From: Micromonospora parathelypteridis
GTDB taxonomy: Bacteria > Actinomycetota > Actinomycetes > Mycobacteriales > Micromonosporaceae
Reading direction: 5' to 3'
Assembly (NCBI RefSeq): GCF_014201145.1
Contig: NZ_JACHDP010000001.1
Coordinates: 5,456,001-5,520,000, forward strand
Length of the DNA stretch: 64,000 nucleotides
The translations under genes were made by a program, and so were the position numbers. Shown here piece by piece: positions 41,639 to 50,532 of this stretch; the stretch's first letter is position 1, and each line of letters begins with the position of its first letter. The notes beneath the pieces were generated by a model. The model was given only the letters and a program-made list of their open reading frames with translations. It did no database searches and had not been told where the DNA came from.

Positions 41639-42217
41639 TCAGCGAACCACCACCGTGATGGTGTGCGACCGGTCCTGCTGGGGGATCGTGACGTCGACGG
41701 TGCCGGGGCGGACGAACCGGATGTCCACCACCCCGGCCTCGTACTGCTGCGACACCAGCTCCGGGCGGTCCACGGTGACCAGGCCGGGGCCGATGCCCTG
41801 GATCCGCAGCACCGCGCCGGTGGCGAAGCAGAGGGAACGCAGCAGCTCCAGCTCGGTCTCGGCCAGCGGCAGGTCGTAGCGGACGGCGCCCTGGCAACTC
41901 GTGGTCGGCCCGGTCGGCGTGGTCGGCGCGGGGGCCGGTCGGTGCGGCGTACCCCTGGCGCTGGTGGGTGCGGGCGGTGCCGCGATCGGATGTCCGCTGG
42001 TCGGCGGCGGTCGGGACGGCGACCCGGCGGGCGCGGGGGTCGCGGAGGGGGTTGCCGGCGGTCGGGATGGACCGGGCGGTCCGGATGGACCGGGCGGTTG
42101 CACGGGCAGCGGCGCGACCGCGTCCGCGCCGCAGGCGGCGACCGCCACGGCGGCCACGAGAACGACCACACCGGCGTGGAGCCAGCGGAGCGCGCGGCGT
42201 TGCGCGGCGCGGCTCAT
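41639..42217 (-). CDS. Lipoprotein coupled to an ECF sigma factor
   Basis: A 192-residue lipoprotein: signal peptide with lipobox Val-Ala-Ala-Cys29, a long Pro/Ala/Ser/Thr linker (about 33-110) and a C-terminal beta domain with two cysteines. The start overlaps the sigma factor stop as ATGA, so both are made together. It has no zinc-finger or anti-sigma domain and is not an obvious anti-sigma factor; it may be an envelope component of the same regulon. Function unknown. Confidence 0.78.
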   Translation of the reverse strand: MSRAAQRRALRWLHAGVVVLVAAVAVAACGADAVAPLPVQPPGPSGPPGPSRPPATPSATPAPAGSPSRPPPTSGHPIAAPPAPTSARGTPHRPAPAPTTPTGPTTSCQGAVRYDLPLAETELELLRSLCFATGAVLRIQGIGPGLVTVDRPELVSQQYEAGVVDIRFVRPGTVDVTIPQQDRSHTITVVVR

Positions 42218-42753
42218 TCGGCGCCGAGGTGTTGCCGGACCTGCCGTCGGGCCAGGTGCAGCCGGGACTTCACCGTGCCCACCGGCACGTCGAGCAGTGC
42301 GGCGATCTCGGGATAGCTCAGCCCGAGCACGTCGCGAAGGGCCACCACCTCGGCGAGGTCGGGGCGGACGGCATCGAAGGCGTCGAGCAGGTCGAGGCGG
42401 GTGCCGGCGACCACGCTGGTCCGCCGCGGGTCGGCCTGTTCGGGCAGCGGTACGCCGCCGGCCTCCAGCCGCCAGCGGCGGCGCAGCGTGCGGTACGTCG
42501 AGCGGGCCCGGTTGGCGGTCAGCCGGTGCAGCCAGGTGCGGAACGAGGAGCGTCCCTCGAACCGGGTGATACCCCTGGCCAGGGCCACCAACGTGTCCTG
42601 GCAGGCCTCCTCGGCGTCCTCCCGGCTGGGCAGGAACCGCGCGCACAGCCGCAGCACCTCGGGGCGTACCGCGAGCAGCAGGGCGTCCAGTGCCGCCGGG
42701 TCACCGCGGGCGGCGGACCGGGCCAGGGCATCGATGTCGTCCGCGTCGGGCAT
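42214..42753 (-). CDS. ECF-family RNA polymerase sigma factor
   Basis: A 179-residue sigma factor with region 2 (about 15-85; Asp-Ala-Glu-Glu-Ala-Cys-Gln-Asp and Phe-Arg-Thr-Trp-Leu-His-Arg-Leu-Thr) and region 4 (about 120-175; Leu-Gly-Leu-Ser-Tyr-Pro-Glu-Ile-Ala and Gly-Thr-Val-Lys-Ser-Arg-Leu). No anti-sigma gene follows; a lipoprotein gene is coupled to it. ATG at 42753 begins the conserved part. Confidence 0.93.
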   Translation of the reverse strand: MPDADDIDALARSAARGDPAALDALLLAVRPEVLRLCARFLPSREDAEEACQDTLVALARGITRFEGRSSFRTWLHRLTANRARSTYRTLRRRWRLEAGGVPLPEQADPRRTSVVAGTRLDLLDAFDAVRPDLAEVVALRDVLGLSYPEIAALLDVPVGTVKSRLHLARRQVRQHLGAE

Positions 42754-42854
42754 GCCGGGTGTCCAATGCTCGCCGGTGCCGATCCTCAAGCGTACGACCG
42801 GTGACGCCCGAGGGCCCGGTACGGTCCGGCACCCGACGGGAACCGGCCGGCGCG

Positions 42855-43475
42855 CTACTCGAAGCGGGACACGTCCCCGGCGCCCCGGCGCAGGATCTCC
42901 GGCTCGGGCCCGGACAGGTCGATCACGGTCGTCGGCTCCTTGCCACAGTCGCCGGCGTCGAGCACCGCGTCGAGCTGGTGGTCGAGGCGTTCCTTGATCT
43001 CCCACCCCTGGGTCATCGGCTCGTCGTCCCCGGGCAGGACCAGGGTGCTCGACACCAGCGGCTCGGCCAGCTCGGCCAGCAGCGCCTGGGTGACGGTGTG
43101 CCGGGGTACGCGGACACCGACGGTGCGCTTCTTGGGGTGCAGCATCCGGCGCGGCACCTCTCGGGTGGCCGGCAGGATGAAGGTGTAGCTGCCCGGGGTG
43201 GACGCCTTCACCAGGCGGAAGACCGAGTTGCTGATCTGGACGAACTGGCCGAGCTGCGCGAAGTCGCGGCAGACCAGGGTGAAGTGGTGCCGATCGTCGA
43301 GCTGGCGGATCTGGCGGATCCGGTCCAGCCCGTCCTGGTTGCCCAGCTGGATGCCGAGCGCGTAGCAGGAGTCGGTGGGGTAGGCGACCAGCCCGCCACC
43401 GCGGATCAGGTCGGCGACCTGGCCGATGATCCGGGGCTGTGGGTTCTCCGGGTGCACGTCGTAGTACCTGGCCAT
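42855..43475 (-). CDS. yciO: YciO-type Sua5/YrdC family protein
   Basis: A 206-residue protein matching E. coli YciO in length and order: Asp/His-Pro-x-Asn-Pro-Gln-x-Arg at the start, Tyr-Pro-Thr-Asp-Ser-Cys-Tyr-Ala-Leu-Gly, Ile-Arg-Gln-Leu-Asp-Asp-Arg-His-His-Phe-Thr-Leu and Lys-Pro-Thr-Thr-Val-Ile-Asp-Leu (here Glu-Pro). The YrdC fold binds ATP and threonylcarbamoyl-AMP; YciO is related to, but not clearly interchangeable with, the tRNA t6A enzyme TsaC. The gene is divergent from dnaE. Confidence 0.9.
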   Translation of the reverse strand: MARYYDVHPENPQPRIIGQVADLIRGGGLVAYPTDSCYALGIQLGNQDGLDRIRQIRQLDDRHHFTLVCRDFAQLGQFVQISNSVFRLVKASTPGSYTFILPATREVPRRMLHPKKRTVGVRVPRHTVTQALLAELAEPLVSSTLVLPGDDEPMTQGWEIKERLDHQLDAVLDAGDCGKEPTTVIDLSGPEPEILRRGAGDVSRFE

Positions 43476-43622
43476 GCCCCGAGCCTAGGCTCATCCGGAG
43501 GCGTTGAGGAGACGAGGGCCACGACCGTCGGCGCGGACGGTGGAGCCACCGAGATCACCTCGGTAGGGTAGGTCCCGGTCGGCTCCGACCATCAAGATCC
43601 ACACCGCCGGGGGGCGCCACGC

Positions 43623-46600
43623 ATGGCCGACTCGTTCGCGCATCTGCACGTGCACACCGAGTATTCGATGCTCGACGGAGCGGCCCGCCTCAAGGACCTG
43701 TTCGTCGAGGCCAAGCGGCTCGGTATGTCCGCGGTGGCGATCACCGACCACGGCAACATGCACGGCGCGAACGACTTCTACAACCAGGCGATGGCTGCCG
43801 GGATCACCCCGATCCTGGGCGTCGAGGCGTATGTGGCGCCGGAGTCGCGCTATCACAAGGCGCGGGTCAAGTGGGGTCGGCCGGAGCAGAAGAGCGACGA
43901 CGTCTCCGGTAACGGCGCGATCACCCACAAGACGATGTGGGCGAAGAACGCGCAGGGCCTGAAGAACCTGTTCACCCTCAACTCGCGCGCGTCCATGGAG
44001 GGGCACTACATCAAGTGGCCCCGGATGGACATGGAGCTGATCGCCGAGTACGCCGAGGGGATCATGGCCACCACCGGCTGCCCGTCCGGCGCGGTGCAGA
44101 CCCGGCTGCGGTTGGGCCAGTTCGACGAGGCGCTCAAGGTCGCCGCCACGTACCAGGACATCTTCGGCAAGGACAACTACTTCGTTGAGATCATGGACCA
44201 TGGTCTCTCCATCGAGACCCGGGTCCGTGAAGGGCTCACCGACATCGCCCGCAAGCTGAACATCCCGCCGGTGGTCACCAACGACTCGCACTACACGGTC
44301 GAGGAGCAGGCCACCGCGCACGACGTGCTGCTCTGTGTGCAGACCGCCAGCAACATTGACGACCCCAACCGGTTCCGCCTCGAGGGTGGCGGTTACTTCA
44401 TCAAGAGCGCCGACCAGATGCGCGCGGTGGACTCGTCGGAGCTGTGGCAGGAGGGCTGCCGCAACACGTTGCTGGTCGCCGAGAAGGTCGACCCGACCGG
44501 CATGTTCGAGTTCCACAACCTGATGCCGCGCTTCCCGGTGCCCGAGGGGGAGACCGAGGAGTCCTGGTTCCGCAAGGAGACGTTCGCCGGTCTGGGCCGC
44601 CGCTACCCGAACGGCATCCCGGAGGGGCACGTCGTCCAGGCGGAGTACGAGCTGGGCGTCATCAACCAGATGGGCTTCCCGTCGTACTTCCTCGTGGTCG
44701 CCGACTTCATCCAGTGGGCGAAGAACCAGGGCATCGCGGTGGGTCCGGGTCGTGGTTCGGCCGCCGGCTCGCTCGTCGCGTACGCACTGGGCATCACCGA
44801 CCTGGACCCGATCCAGCATGGGCTGATCTTCGAGCGGTTCCTCAACCCCGAGCGCGTGTCGATGCCGGATGTCGACATCGACTTCGACGAGCGTCGGCGC
44901 GGTGAGGTGATCAAGTACGTCACCGACAAGTGGGGCGAGGACAAGGTCGCCCAGATCGCCACCTTCGGCACGATCAAGGCGAAGGCCGCGATCAAGGACT
45001 CGGCCCGGGTGCTGGGTTTCCCGTACGCGGTCGGCGACCGGATCACCAAGGCGATGCCGCCGGCCGTGATGGGCAAGGACATCCCGCTCACCGGCATCTT
45101 CGACACGAAGCACCCCCGCTACGCCGAGGCCGGCGAGATCCGCGGCCTGTACGACTCCGACCCGGACGTCCGCAAGGTGATCGACACCGCCAAGGGCATC
45201 GAGGGGCTGATCCGACAGACCGGTGTGCACGCCGCCGGCGTCATCATGTCCGCCGAGCCGATCATCGAGCACATCCCGTTGATGCGCCGCGACGCCGACG
45301 GGGCGATCATCACGCAGTTCGACTACCCGACCTGCGAGTCGCTCGGGCTGTTGAAGATGGACTTCCTCGGCCTGCGCAACCTGACGATCATCGACGACGC
45401 GGTCAAGAACATCGAGCTCAACCACGGCCTCAAGCTCGACCTGCTGGCCCTGCCGCTGGACGACCCGGGCGCGTACGAGCTGCTGGCCCGCGGTGACACC
45501 CTGGGCGTGTTCCAGCTCGACGGTGGGCCGATGCGGTCGTTGCTGCGGTTGATGAAGCCGGACAACTTCGAGGACATCTCCGCCGTCCTGGCGCTGTACC
45601 GGCCCGGCCCGATGGGCGTCGACTCGCACACCAACTACGCGCTGCGTAAGAACGGCCTGCAGGAGATCACGCCGATCCACCCGGAGCTGGAGGAGCCGCT
45701 ACGGGAGATCCTGGCGCCCACGCACGGCCTGATCGTCTACCAGGAGCAGGTGCAGCGCGCCGCGCAGATCCTCGCCGGCTACACCCTTGGTCAGGCGGAC
45801 CTGCTGCGCCGGGCGATGGGTAAGAAGAAGAAGGAGATCCTCGACAAGGAGTTCATCCCGTTCCGGGACGGCTGCCGCGAGCGCGGCTACTCCGACGAGG
45901 CGATCCAGGCGGTGTGGGACGTCCTGGTGCCGTTCGCCGGGTACGCCTTCAACAAGGCGCACTCCGCCGCGTACGGCCTGGTCTCCTACTGGACCGCGTA
46001 CCTCAAGGCGCACTACCCGGCCGAGTACATGGCTGGGCTGCTCACCTCCGTCGGAGACGACAAGGACAAGATGGCGCTCTACCTGGCCGAGTGTCGCCGG
46101 ATGCGCATCCAGGTGCTGCCACCGGATGTGAACACGTCGGCCGGGCCGTTCACCCCGGTCGGCTCGGACATCCGTTTCGGTCTGGCCGCGGTGCGCAACG
46201 TCGGCGCGAACGTGGTCGCGTCGATCATGCGCTGCCGCGAGGAGAAGAGCGACTACACCGACTTCTACGACTTCCTGTCGAAGGTGGACGCGGTGGTCTG
46301 CAACAAGAAGACCATCGAATCGCTGATCAAGGCCGGCGCGTTCGACTCGATGGCGCACCCACGCAAGGGCCTGCTCGCGGTGCACGCCGACGCGATCGAC
46401 GCGTACGCCGACGTCAAGCGCAAGGAGGCGGTCGGTCAGTACGACCTCTTCGGCGCCGGCTTCGGCGACGGCGACACCGGCAGCACGACGGTGATGCCGA
46501 CCATCGGCGACAGCGAGTGGGACAAGCGCGACAAGCTGGCGTTCGAACGCGAGATGCTCGGCCTCTACGTCTCCGACCACCCGCTGTTCGGCCTGGAACA

Positions 46601-47153
46601 CATTCTCAACGCGGCGGCCGACACCACCATCGCCGCGCTCGCGGAGGAGGGCGGGGTTCCCGACGGGGCGGTGGTCACTCTCGCCGGCATCCTCTCCGGG
46701 GTGCAGCGCCGGGTCACCAAGCAGGGCCGGGCCTGGGCGTCGGCCACGCTGGAGGACCTGGCCGGTGGGGTGGAGACGCTGTTCTTCCCCAACACCTACG
46801 AGGTGATCGGGCAGTACATCGCCGAGGACGCCATCGTGGTGGTCAAGGGCCGGGTGGACCGCCGTGACGACACACCCCGGATCATGGCGATGGACATGTC
46901 CATGCCGGACGTCAGCACCAGCGCCACCAACAAGCCGGTGACCCTCACCATCCCGGTGCACCGGTGCACGCCACCGCTGGTGGAGCGACTCAAGGAGACC
47001 CTGGTGCTGCACCCCGGCGACACCGAGGTGCACGTCAAGCTGCAGAACGGCGGGCGCACCACCACCCTGCGGCTGGGCCCGTTCCGGGTGGCGGCGACCA
47101 CCGCGCTGATGGGTGACCTGAAGAGCGTTCTCGGCCCGGCCAACGTGAGCTGA
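43623..47153 (+). CDS. dnaE: DNA polymerase III alpha subunit
   Basis: The 1176-residue replicative polymerase. An N-terminal PHP domain (His-Leu-His-Val-His-Thr-Glu-Tyr-Ser and Asp-His-Gly-Asn-Met) is followed by the C-family polymerase core with [10 protein letters not shown] and catalytic Asp418/Asp420 in Pro-Asp-Val-Asp-Ile-Asp-Phe. Then come the fingers, the beta-clamp-binding region and an OB domain near the C-terminus. Size is that of DnaE1, the main actinobacterial replicase. The gene is single and ends in a terminator shared with the convergent ABC-F gene. Confidence 0.98.
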   Translation: MADSFAHLHVHTEYSMLDGAARLKDLFVEAKRLGMSAVAITDHGNMHGANDFYNQAMAAGITPILGVEAYVAPESRYHKARVKWGRPEQKSDDVSGNGAITHKTMWAKNAQGLKNLFTLNSRASMEGHYIKWPRMDMELIAEYAEGIMATTGCPSGAVQTRLRLGQFDEALKVAATYQDIFGKDNYFVEIMDHGLSIETRVREGLTDIARKLNIPPVVTNDSHYTVEEQATAHDVLLCVQTASNIDDPNRFRLEGGGYFIKSADQMRAVDSSELWQEGCRNTLLVAEKVDPTGMFEFHNLMPRFPVPEGETEESWFRKETFAGLGRRYPNGIPEGHVVQAEYELGVINQMGFPSYFLVVADFIQWAKNQGIAVGPGRGSAAGSLVAYALGITDLDPIQHGLIFERFLNPERVSMPDVDIDFDERRRGEVIKYVTDKWGEDKVAQIATFGTIKAKAAIKDSARVLGFPYAVGDRITKAMPPAVMGKDIPLTGIFDTKHPRYAEAGEIRGLYDSDPDVRKVIDTAKGIEGLIRQTGVHAAGVIMSAEPIIEHIPLMRRDADGAIITQFDYPTCESLGLLKMDFLGLRNLTIIDDAVKNIELNHGLKLDLLALPLDDPGAYELLARGDTLGVFQLDGGPMRSLLRLMKPDNFEDISAVLALYRPGPMGVDSHTNYALRKNGLQEITPIHPELEEPLREILAPTHGLIVYQEQVQRAAQILAGYTLGQADLLRRAMGKKKKEILDKEFIPFRDGCRERGYSDEAIQAVWDVLVPFAGYAFNKAHSAAYGLVSYWTAYLKAHYPAEYMAGLLTSVGDDKDKMALYLAECRRMRIQVLPPDVNTSAGPFTPVGSDIRFGLAAVRNVGANVVASIMRCREEKSDYTDFYDFLSKVDAVVCNKKTIESLIKAGAFDSMAHPRKGLLAVHADAIDAYADVKRKEAVGQYDLFGAGFGDGDTGSTTVMPTIGDSEWDKRDKLAFEREMLGLYVSDHPLFGLEHILNAAADTTIAALAEEGGVPDGAVVTLAGILSGVQRRVTKQGRAWASATLEDLAGGVETLFFPNTYEVIGQYIAEDAIVVVKGRVDRRDDTPRIMAMDMSMPDVSTSATNKPVTLTIPVHRCTPPLVERLKETLVLHPGDTEVHVKLQNGGRTTTLRLGPFRVAATTALMGDLKSVLGPANVS

Positions 47154-47158
47154 CCGGG

Positions 47159-47194
47159 CCGCGACCCGGCCGGCGTGCGCCGGCCGGGCCGCGG
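47159..47194. terminator. Bidirectional hairpin between dnaE and the ABC-F gene
   Basis: 16-bp stem with one mismatch, core CCCGGCCGGC pairing with GCCGGCCGGG around a 4-nt loop, between two convergent stop codons. Confidence 0.75.
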
Positions 47195-47209
47195 ACGTTC
47201 CGACCGGGC

Positions 47210-48847
47210 TCAGACCCGGTCGGGGGCCCCGATCTCCCGCAGCTGGCCGTCGGCCAGCCGCAACCAGCGCTGCACGCCGATCTCGGCCAGGAACCGTTCG
47301 TCGTGGCTGACCACGACGAACGCACCCTGGTACGCGGACAGTGCGCTCTCCAACTGGGCAACGCTGACCAGGTCCAGGTTGTTGGTCGGCTCGTCGAGCA
47401 GCAGCAGTTGCGGCGCCGGCTCGGCGCAGAGCACACAGGCGAGGGTGGCGCGCAGCCGTTCGCCACCGGAGAGCACCCCGACGGGCAGGTTCATTCGGGC
47501 ACCCCGGAACAGGAACCGGGCGAGCAGGTTCATCCGCTTCGCGTCCGGCAGGCTCGGCGCGTACGTGGCGAAGTTCTCCGCCACCGTGCGATCGAGGTCC
47601 AGCAGGTCCAGCCGCTGCGACAGGTACGCGATCCGTGCGTCGGCCCGCCGGATCTCGCCGCCGGCCGGGTCGAGATCGCCGTTGACCAGACGCAGCAGGG
47701 TCGACTTGCCGGCGCCGTTCGCCCCGGTGAGCGCGATCCGTTCCGGCCCTCGGATCACCAGGTCGGCGCCGTCGCCGCCGAACAGTTCCCGGTCGTCGAA
47801 GCGGGCTCGCATTCCCTGGCCGGAGAAGACCGTGCGACCACCGGGGACGGTGGTCTCGGGCAGGTCCACGACGATCCGGTCGTCCTCGCGTACCGCCCGG
47901 CCGGCCTCGTCGAGCCGAGCCTTGGCCTGACCGAGTCGGGCGGAGTGCGTCTCGTGAGACTTTCCGGCGGACTCCTGCGCGTTGCGCTTCATGGTGCCGG
48001 CGAAGATCTTCGGCAGCCCGGCGTTCTTCAGGTTCTTGGAGGCGTTGCTGGCCCGCCGGTCGGCCCGTTCCCGGGCCTGCTGCATTTCCCGCTTCTCCCG
48101 CTTGACGTCCTGCTCGGCGTTGCGCAGGTTGCTCTCGGCCACCTCCCGCGCCGCCTGCACCGCCTCGGTGTACGCGGTGAAGTTCCCCCCGTACCAGCGG
48201 ATCTCGCCGTGGTCCAGCTCGGCGATGCGGTCCATCCGGTCGAGCAGCTCCCGGTCGTGGCTGACCAGCAGTAGACACCCGGACCACTCGGTGAGGACGT
48301 CGTAGAGCTTGTGCCGGGCCTCCAGGTCCAGGTTGTTGGTCGGCTCGTCGAGCAGCAGCACGTCCGGACGCCGGATCAGTTGCGCCGCCAGGCCGAGGGA
48401 CACCACCTGGCCACCGCTGAGGGTGTGCAGCCGGCGGTCGAGCGACAGGTCGCCCAGGCCGAGCCGGTCCAGTTCCGCGCGGGTGCGCTCCTCGATGTCC
48501 CAGTCGTCGCCGATCGTGGCGAAGTGTTCCTCACTGGCGTCGCCGGACTCGATGGCGTGCAGCGCCGCGATCCGCTTGGCGACGTCGAGCACCTCGGCCA
48601 CGGTCAGGTCGCCGGCCAGCGGCAGGGTCTGCGGGAGGTAGCCAAGCAGGCCGTCGACGGTGACGCTGCCGTCGCTGGGCCGCAGCTCCCCGGCGATCAG
48701 CCGCAGCAGGGTGCTCTTGCCCGCCCCGTTGGGCGCGACCAGGCCGGTGCGACCGCCGGGAACGGTGAAGGACAGCTCCGAGAAGACCGGGGTGTCGTCC
48801 GGCCAGGAGAAAGACAGGTTCGAGCAGACGATGAACGCATCAGACAT
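47210..48847 (-). CDS. ABC-F family ATPase, ribosome protection type
   Basis: A 545-residue soluble protein with two ATPase domains. Both Walker A motifs (Asn-Gly-Ala-Gly-Lys-Ser-Thr), both Leu-Ser-Gly-Gly signatures and both Leu-Leu-Leu-Asp-Glu-Pro-Thr-Asn-Asn-Leu-Asp Walker B motifs are intact. A charged interdomain linker (about 235-320, Glu/Lys/Arg-rich coiled coil) is the part that enters the ribosome in ABC-F proteins. Members either protect from ribosome antibiotics or tune translation. ATG at 48847 is used, with GAGG upstream; a longer in-frame start at 48979 would run through a leader region. Confidence 0.92.
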   Translation of the reverse strand: MSDAFIVCSNLSFSWPDDTPVFSELSFTVPGGRTGLVAPNGAGKSTLLRLIAGELRPSDGSVTVDGLLGYLPQTLPLAGDLTVAEVLDVAKRIAALHAIESGDASEEHFATIGDDWDIEERTRAELDRLGLGDLSLDRRLHTLSGGQVVSLGLAAQLIRRPDVLLLDEPTNNLDLEARHKLYDVLTEWSGCLLLVSHDRELLDRMDRIAELDHGEIRWYGGNFTAYTEAVQAAREVAESNLRNAEQDVKREKREMQQARERADRRASNASKNLKNAGLPKIFAGTMKRNAQESAGKSHETHSARLGQAKARLDEAGRAVREDDRIVVDLPETTVPGGRTVFSGQGMRARFDDRELFGGDGADLVIRGPERIALTGANGAGKSTLLRLVNGDLDPAGGEIRRADARIAYLSQRLDLLDLDRTVAENFATYAPSLPDAKRMNLLARFLFRGARMNLPVGVLSGGERLRATLACVLCAEPAPQLLLLDEPTNNLDLVSVAQLESALSAYQGAFVVVSHDERFLAEIGVQRWLRLADGQLREIGAPDRV

Positions 48848-48911
48848 GCGAGTGACCTCGATGGGTGGGGTGGGCGCGCCGAAGCCGCCCGACGAAACGG
48901 GGACCGGTGGA

Positions 48912-48995
48912 ACGACGACATGGCCACGGCGGCTGCGCAGACGCGCGCCGAACCGGTGGCCGAACACGTCCGGTATCACCCGGAGATGTCGTCGT
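48912..48995 (-). promoter_or_regulatory. Candidate attenuator upstream of the ABC-F gene
   Basis: A perfect 10-bp inverted repeat pairs 48986-48995, inside the leader ORF, with 48912-48921 downstream. A competing GC-rich hairpin spans about 48922-48961 (arms GTGGCC/GGCCAC). A ribosome stalled on the leader would block the first pairing and change the fold, as in known ABC-F attenuators. Not tested. Confidence 0.5.
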
Positions 48996-49005
48996 CACCC
49001 GCCAT
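48976..49005 (-). CDS. 9-residue leader peptide upstream of the ABC-F gene
   Basis: A short ORF, Met-Ala-Gly-Asp-Asp-Asp-Ile-Ser-Gly-stop, with AGGGAG placed 8 nt before its ATG. It ends 128 bases before the ABC-F start. Three consecutive Asp codons lie inside the inverted repeat described for this leader. Short leader ORFs in front of ABC-F resistance genes commonly sense ribosome stalling by antibiotics. Confidence 0.5.
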   Translation of the reverse strand: MAGDDDISG

Positions 49006-49136
49006 GTCTGGTCTCCCTGGTCGTACCGCTAACCCAACCCGGCCAGTCTAACAACGGATCTTCACCCCGCCATTGGGTTACCGGCCAGTTACCGCCGCTC
49101 TACGAGCCCGGACCACCGTTCTCGGCCCGCGCCCAC

Positions 49137-49541
49137 CTAAGAAACGTCGAAGAGGCGTAGCCCGTCGTACTCGGCAAAGTCGGCGTAATCCTTGACGTTG
49201 AACGTCGCTAGCGGTAACCGATCGACAAGGCAGCACGCCGCGATCCAGGAGTCATTGGTCGGCCGAGGCCGCCCTCGGTGCTGAGCCCTCGCCTGGAGAT
49301 GCCCCCAGGTCACCGCCACCGCCTCGTCGAAGGGAAGCAGCACGATCCCGGACCGCCACTGCGCGAGGTCAGCGAGCTTGCGCGGCCCCCAACTGCGCAG
49401 TGCCGTCCACTTTGTCAGCTCCCCGAGTGTCACGAAGGTGATGCAGGGCGTTTTACCGACCAGACGGGCACGGAGACGTTCAGGTAACCGCCCCCGGAGG
49501 ATGGCTGACGCTACGTCAGTGTCGAGGACGACAAGGCTCAC
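49137..49541 (-). CDS. vapC: PIN-domain ribonuclease toxin (VapC-like)
   Basis: A 134-residue PIN-domain protein with the acidic metal site Asp7, Glu41, Asp97 (Asn-Asp-Ser-Trp-Ile-Ala) and Asp118. Type II toxins of this family cut specific RNAs until bound by the antitoxin. The GTG start overlaps the upstream small gene by 4 nt, the usual order of antitoxin then toxin. Confidence 0.9.
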   Translation of the reverse strand: MSLVVLDTDVASAILRGRLPERLRARLVGKTPCITFVTLGELTKWTALRSWGPRKLADLAQWRSGIVLLPFDEAVAVTWGHLQARAQHRGRPRPTNDSWIAACCLVDRLPLATFNVKDYADFAEYDGLRLFDVS

Positions 49542-49738
49542 GCGGCACCGGCCCGTCGAGAGCTGTACAGGTCGGCGAGGAACGCGTCCAACTCGTCGTC
49601 CGACTCGAACAGGTCCGGACGGGCCAGGTCGTCCACGGAGGCGATCGGTCGAATGCCCTGACGACGGGCCAACTCCTCGGCTGGCACGTGCTCAGCCGTC
49701 GGCCACTCGGGCATCCGCTCAGCGTTGCTCGACGCCAC
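49538..49738 (-). CDS. Antitoxin partner of the VapC-like toxin
   Basis: A 66-residue acidic, polar protein with GTG start and a strong AGGAGG 6 nt upstream. The C-terminal half (Phe-Glu-Ser-Asp-Asp-Glu-Leu-Asp-Ala-Phe-Leu-Ala-Asp-Leu-Tyr) is the kind of amphipathic helix that plugs a PIN toxin; Met-Pro-Glu-Trp-Pro near the start is also seen in such antitoxins. No clear DNA-binding motif is visible. The role is mainly inferred from coupling to the toxin gene. Confidence 0.78.
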   Translation of the reverse strand: MASSNAERMPEWPTAEHVPAEELARRQGIRPIASVDDLARPDLFESDDELDAFLADLYSSRRAGAA

Positions 49739-49836
49739 GGCTCACCTCCTGGGTATCGGTTCGTCGTCGATTCTCCCACTTCCGACATCGACGGGCTGCA
49801 CCTCGCCGCCGATGTCGGGTCGGAGTTTCAGGCCGC

Positions 49837-50532
49837 TCACCTGGGTCGGTACTCGACCTCGGGGCGGCCGGGGGTGCCGTAGCGGGGGCTGCGAACCACT
49901 CGGTCGATGGTCACCAGATATTCGAGGTAGCGGCGGGCGGTCACCCGGGAGATGCCGGTCAGCCCGCTCACCTCGGTCGCCGACAGGCCGACCTCCGTGC
50001 GGGTTCCGTCGGTGAGCGCGGCGCGTACCCGATCGAGGGTCTGCGCGTCGAGCCCCTTGGGCAGGCTGTGCCCGGCGGTGCCACGCAGGGTGGCGAACAT
50101 CTGGTCCACCTCGTGCTGGGCGGCTACCTCGCCCTCGGCGAGGGCCTGCGCGCGGTAGTCCGCGTACCGTTCCAGCTTGTCGCGGAACGCGGCGAACGTG
50201 AACGGTTTGAGCAGGTAGTGGGTCACCCCGAGAGACACCGCGGTGCGCACCACCGCCAGGTCCCGCGCGCTGGTCACCGCGAGCACGTCGACGCTGCTGC
50301 CGGCCGCCCGCAACGCCCGGCAGACGTCCAGGCCGTGCAGGTCGGGCAGCCGAAAATCAAGGAGTACGAGGTCGACGTCGCCACCGTCGTTGGCGCGCAG
50401 CGCCGCCATCGCCGCCCGCGCGGTGTGCGCCACCCCGACCACCACGAAACCCCGAACCCGTTCGGTGTACGCGCTGTGCGCCTCGGCGAGCAGCGGCTCG
50501 TCCTCGACGACCAGTACCCGGATGTCGGTCAT
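49837..50532 (-). CDS. CitB/DcuR-type response regulator
   Basis: A 231-residue regulator: receiver domain (1-125; Glu10-Asp11, phospho-acceptor Asp59, Lys near 108 in Leu-Lys-Pro-Phe) and a C-terminal HTH with Gly-Leu-Ser-Ala-Thr-Glu-Val-Ser and Ser-Arg-Val-Thr-Ala-Arg-Arg-Tyr-Leu-Glu, characteristic of dicarboxylate regulators. The start overlaps the kinase stop by ATGA. It probably activates dctA, encoded divergently beyond the kinase gene. Confidence 0.93.
   Translation of the reverse strand: MTDIRVLVVEDEPLLAEAHSAYTERVRGFVVVGVAHTARAAMAALRANDGGDVDLVLLDFRLPDLHGLDVCRALRAAGSSVDVLAVTSARDLAVVRTAVSLGVTHYLLKPFTFAAFRDKLERYADYRAQALAEGEVAAQHEVDQMFATLRGTAGHSLPKGLDAQTLDRVRAALTDGTRTEVGLSATEVSGLTGISRVTARRYLEYLVTIDRVVRSPRYGTPGRPEVEYRPR

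Noticed and set aside
43491..48287. Two minus-strand frames of 729 and 862 codons
   Set aside because: They lie opposite dnaE and the ABC-F region, are Asp/His/Arg/Gly-rich and match no family; they mirror the coding bias of dnaE.
48848..48979. Longer N-terminus for the ABC-F protein
   Set aside because: The extra 44 residues are unlike ABC-F proteins and overlap the leader region; the ATG at 48847 has its own ribosome binding site.
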